Below, in pieces: positions 5,518 to 6,922 of a stretch of 6,922 nucleotides of DNA. Source of the stretch: Chloroflexota bacterium. Its GTDB lineage: Bacteria > Chloroflexota > Anaerolineae > B4-G1 > SLSP01. The stretch lies in contig JAKJAE010000144.1 in assembly GCA_022707665.1 (NCBI GenBank), positions 1 to 6,922 on the forward strand, in the 5' to 3' direction. The notes under the pieces are model-generated. The model made no database searches. It saw only the letters and a list, made by a program, of their open reading frames with translations, and was not told where the DNA came from. How positions within the stretch are numbered: the first letter of the stretch is position 1; every line of letters starts with the position of its first letter. A program made the position numbers and the translations under genes.

Positions 5518-5781
5518 ATGACTGGCGCCATGGACGAACGCCGCACCCTTTTCGATCGCTGGGCGAGCACGTATGACGCTTCGGTGCGCGACGCTGATTT
5601 CCCTTTCCTGGGCTACGATCTAACGCCGCTATTCGTCCGATACTACGCGCGCCATCGCGACCACGTCACGGACTGCAGCCACGACAGCGTCGGGCGCGTC
5701 CGCCTGCACGCGTGGGCCGCTCTGGCCCAGCATGCGACGCTCACCTCGGACCGAGAGCGCCGCGATCGCCCGGTGCGCTGA
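5518..5781 (+). pseudogene. Truncated SAM-dependent methyltransferase, N-terminal remnant only
   Basis: The first 34 residues (ERRTLFDRWASTYDASVRDA, then DFPFLGYD) match the N-terminal lead-in of class I SAM-dependent methyltransferases of the YrrT-like kind, in which FDxWAxxYDxxV and FPFxGY precede the first Rossmann strand. A complete member is roughly 200-250 residues and should continue into a V-L-D-L-G-x-G-T-G SAM-binding motif. Here family likeness stops at about 5619. The frame then runs 53 more codons antisense to the 3' end of the alpha/beta hydrolase gene (stop codon at 5631-5629) and ends at 5781 without any SAM motif. So the gene lost its whole catalytic domain at a junction between about 5619 and 5631. 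Its start signals are intact, so an 87-residue chimeric peptide could still be made. I consider it non-functional as a methyltransferase; the remnant's identity rests on a short match. Confidence 0.65.
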
Positions 5782-6705
5782 GACGACGTCGTCTCCCGTC
5801 GCCACCGTCTCCAGGTCATAGACGTCCGCGTCCGGTGCCGCGGACCTGGCTGCCGTGAGCACCACCAGCGGCAGCCCTTCCAGAGGCAGTTCTCCCCTGA
5901 GGGCATCGTCCACCTGGTCGAGGCTCGCGGCTATCCCCGTGATCTCCGCAATCGCCGTCTCGTAAAAGGCCCGGTCGAGCAGCAGCGCCAGGTAGGCCTC
6001 GCGGGCCTCGACGGGCACATCCTCTGCCCAGGGCGGACGGGCAGACCTGACGAACGGGCGCACCACCCGGAGCAACCCGCTGGCGGTCAGCCCACGCATG
6101 CGTTCGTAGGTATCCAGCCGCCGCTCCCAGCCACGGTTGTAGGCCTCGCCCAGGTCGACCTCTGTCAAAGGATGCAGCAGCACGAGCCCGTCCGTCTCCT
6201 CGGGGTAGCGAGCGGCATAGACCTGGGCGTTCAGTGCGCCCAACCCGTGCCCCACGATCACATAGGGTCCCGGTTCGCCTGAGGCCCCCAACAGGGCGTG
6301 CAGCTCGAGCGCGGACTGCTCCGCCGTGCGGCTACCCCCGGCCACGTCGCTCCACCCGTATCCAGCCCGATCGTAGAGGCAGCTTCGAAGGCGCTCGCTG
6401 GTCAACCGCTCCTGGATCGCGATCCAATCGAGCGAGAAGGCGGCCACGTCGCCGTCGATCACGACGATCGCCTCGCCGGGCTCCACGGTGCCAGCGCAGG
6501 CAAGGTGCATTCGCAAGCCACCGACATCGACCAGGCGGCCCGGCGCCGGGTACACCCGGCGCGCTCGGGCCACGCTCCAACGCTGGGTCGCGACGAGTAA
6601 CAGCGGCACCAGCACACCGAGCACGGCCCCCGCCCCAACGATCATCGCCAGCAGCTTGAGCAGCGGCTGCGACCCAACCCACTCCCGCGCCCTGCGAATG
6701 ACCAT
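5629..6705 (-). CDS. Membrane-anchored alpha/beta hydrolase-fold protein, probable pseudoenzyme
   Basis: Predicted 358 residues. A single N-terminal membrane helix (~15-40) preceded by basic residues predicts an anchor with the fold outside the membrane. The fold follows: VVIDG (81-85), SLDWIAIQERL (91-101), YDRAGYGWSD (111-120), a strand and nucleophile elbow VIVGHGLGALNA (149-160), then YAARYPEETDGLVLLHP. In relatives the elbow reads GHSxGG; here residue 154 is Gly (codon GGG), so the nucleophile serine is absent. Near the C-terminus relatives read SGHYIQxxxPD; here it is SGPRVQADAPD (329-339), so the catalytic His is Pro331. The likely oxyanion segment (usually GLGG-like) is DGDVAAF. Two triad losses with otherwise good conservation and an uninterrupted frame suggest a retained non-catalytic role, such as binding. 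ATG 6705 is chosen for its SD; a TTG at 6723 is in frame upstream. Its 3' end overlaps the methyltransferase remnant antisense. Confidence 0.85.
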   Translation of the reverse strand: MVIRRAREWVGSQPLLKLLAMIVGAGAVLGVLVPLLLVATQRWSVARARRVYPAPGRLVDVGGLRMHLACAGTVEPGEAIVVIDGDVAAFSLDWIAIQERLTSERLRSCLYDRAGYGWSDVAGGSRTAEQSALELHALLGASGEPGPYVIVGHGLGALNAQVYAARYPEETDGLVLLHPLTEVDLGEAYNRGWERRLDTYERMRGLTASGLLRVVRPFVRSARPPWAEDVPVEAREAYLALLLDRAFYETAIAEITGIAASLDQVDDALRGELPLEGLPLVVLTAARSAAPDADVYDLETVATGDDVVSAHRAIAALSVRGERRMLGQSGPRVQADAPDAVVAAVRDVVAMARVVSDE

Positions 6706-6711
6706 CAGACG

Positions 6712-6718
6712 CCTCCCC
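6712..6718 (-). promoter_or_regulatory. RBS deciding the alpha/beta hydrolase start
   Basis: GGGGAGG on the minus strand, 6 nt before ATG 6705. The in-frame TTG at 6723 would place this SD inside the coding region and has no SD of comparable quality, so 6705 is preferred. Confidence 0.7.
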
Positions 6719-6738
6719 TGCAACGCGCTCTATCCTAA

Positions 6739-6766
6739 ATCATACGAAAAGGTGGCCGCCTGTCAA
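6739..6766 (-). promoter_or_regulatory. Near-consensus sigma-70 promoter of the hydrolase gene
   Basis: Minus strand: -35 TTGACA (6766-6761, perfect consensus), a 16-bp spacer, -10 TATGAT (6744-6739, one mismatch). The start would be near 6732, about 27 nt before ATG 6705, with the SD in the leader. It is the best promoter match in the window. Confidence 0.7.
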
Positions 6767-6776
6767 TCCCGTCCTT

Positions 6777-6808
6777 GCCGGGTAGGCCGGTGTCTCCAGA
6801 CCCGGCCT
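6777..6808. repeat. Palindromic element with two alternative hairpins
   Basis: AGGCCGG (6784-6790) pairs with CCGGCCT (6802-6808), and inside them GTC (6792-6794) pairs with GAC (6799-6801) around loop TCCA, leaving one bulged T. Alternatively GCCGGGT (6777-6783) pairs perfectly with ACCCGGC (6800-6806). The two folds exclude each other. No T-run follows on either strand. It may be a small dispersed palindromic repeat, an operator, or a terminator remnant upstream of the hydrolase promoter. Confidence 0.4.
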
Positions 6809-6851
6809 CTGCGGCTCCTCCAGGCGGGGAGCATTTCATCTTGGGGGTAAA

Positions 6852-6922
6852 ATGAAGACTGCCGTCTTGCCTATCCTGTGCAGGGCGCCCGTCCAGGTGC
6901 CAGGGACGCTGTCAGTGCCGGG
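6852..6922 (+). CDS. Possible start of a gene cut by the window edge
   Basis: ATG 6852 opens a frame that stays open to the window end (MKTAVLPILCRAPVQVPGTL, and on). A GGGGG run (6843-6847) lies 4 nt upstream as a poor SD. The N-terminus is too short to identify, and a small perfect hairpin (AAGAC-TGCC-GTCTT, 6855-6868) inside it argues somewhat against coding. Treat as unconfirmed. Confidence 0.2.
   Translation, partial: MKTAVLPILCRAPVQVPGTLSVP

Noticed and set aside
5379..5570. A 64-residue N-terminal extension of the ferritin-like protein.
   Set aside because: It would cross its own RBS and promoter region and is not family-like; the start at 5378 has a strong SD.
6234..6659. A long plus-strand frame (141 codons) opposite the alpha/beta hydrolase.
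   Set aside because: Arg/Pro-rich shadow translation of the hydrolase gene; no SD or family match.
1..6922. A multi-gene defence or biosynthetic system.
   Set aside because: The genes switch strand repeatedly and share no pathway that I can support from their families.

Overview
The window is GC-rich bacterial chromosomal DNA. Its genes are short, mostly have strong Shine-Dalgarno (SD) sites, and change strand often. The gene content is a TPR protein, a GAF/PAS sensor, lspA, a COG1228-type amidohydrolase, a small encapsulin-type ferritin-like protein and a membrane-anchored alpha/beta hydrolase. An octamer array (GCGAATNN) and sigma-70-like promoters are also present. Together these look most like a Chloroflexota (Anaerolineae-like) genome. 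That taxonomic guess is inference; no marker gene proves it. I see no rRNA, tRNA, CRISPR array, transposase or phage gene.

Left part (1-3000). A TPR-like protein on the minus strand (1086-100) diverges from a small two-helix membrane protein on the plus strand (1249-1626). They share a 162 bp region holding two back-to-back promoters. After the membrane protein, on the same strand and 62 bp on, comes a GAF-PAS-PAS sensor (1689-2996) that stops right after its second PAS domain, with no kinase, cyclase or other output domain.

Middle (3000-4940). lspA (signal peptidase II, 3085-3633) has a good promoter whose predicted start point lies about 4 nt before the ATG, so the mRNA is probably close to leaderless. 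Its 3' end runs into a 104 bp array of 13 octamers, all beginning GC and all in phase, which contains the lspA stop codon. The array ends about 100 bp before a metal-dependent amidohydrolase (3778-4938) with all expected metal ligands.

Right part (4940-6922). A 10 bp inverted repeat lies between the convergent amidohydrolase and a 115-residue ferritin-like protein (5378-5031, minus). The ferritin-like protein has an EncFtn/FLP-type iron site and a C-terminal tail, TFTVGSTKS, that resembles an encapsulin cargo-loading peptide, but no shell gene is in the window. Diverging from it is the start of a SAM-dependent methyltransferase gene, with promoter-like box and SD intact. Its recognisable part breaks off after about 34 residues, and the frame then runs antisense into the 3' end of an alpha/beta hydrolase gene (6705-5629, minus). 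That hydrolase keeps the family fold signatures and a near-consensus promoter, but the nucleophile serine is Gly and the catalytic histidine is Pro, so it is probably a membrane-anchored pseudoenzyme. The last 200 bp hold its promoter, a palindromic element and possibly the first codons of another gene.

No single operon-like system spans the window. The most interesting points are the candidate orphan encapsulin cargo, the truncated methyltransferase next to a dead hydrolase, and the octamer array overlapping the end of lspA.
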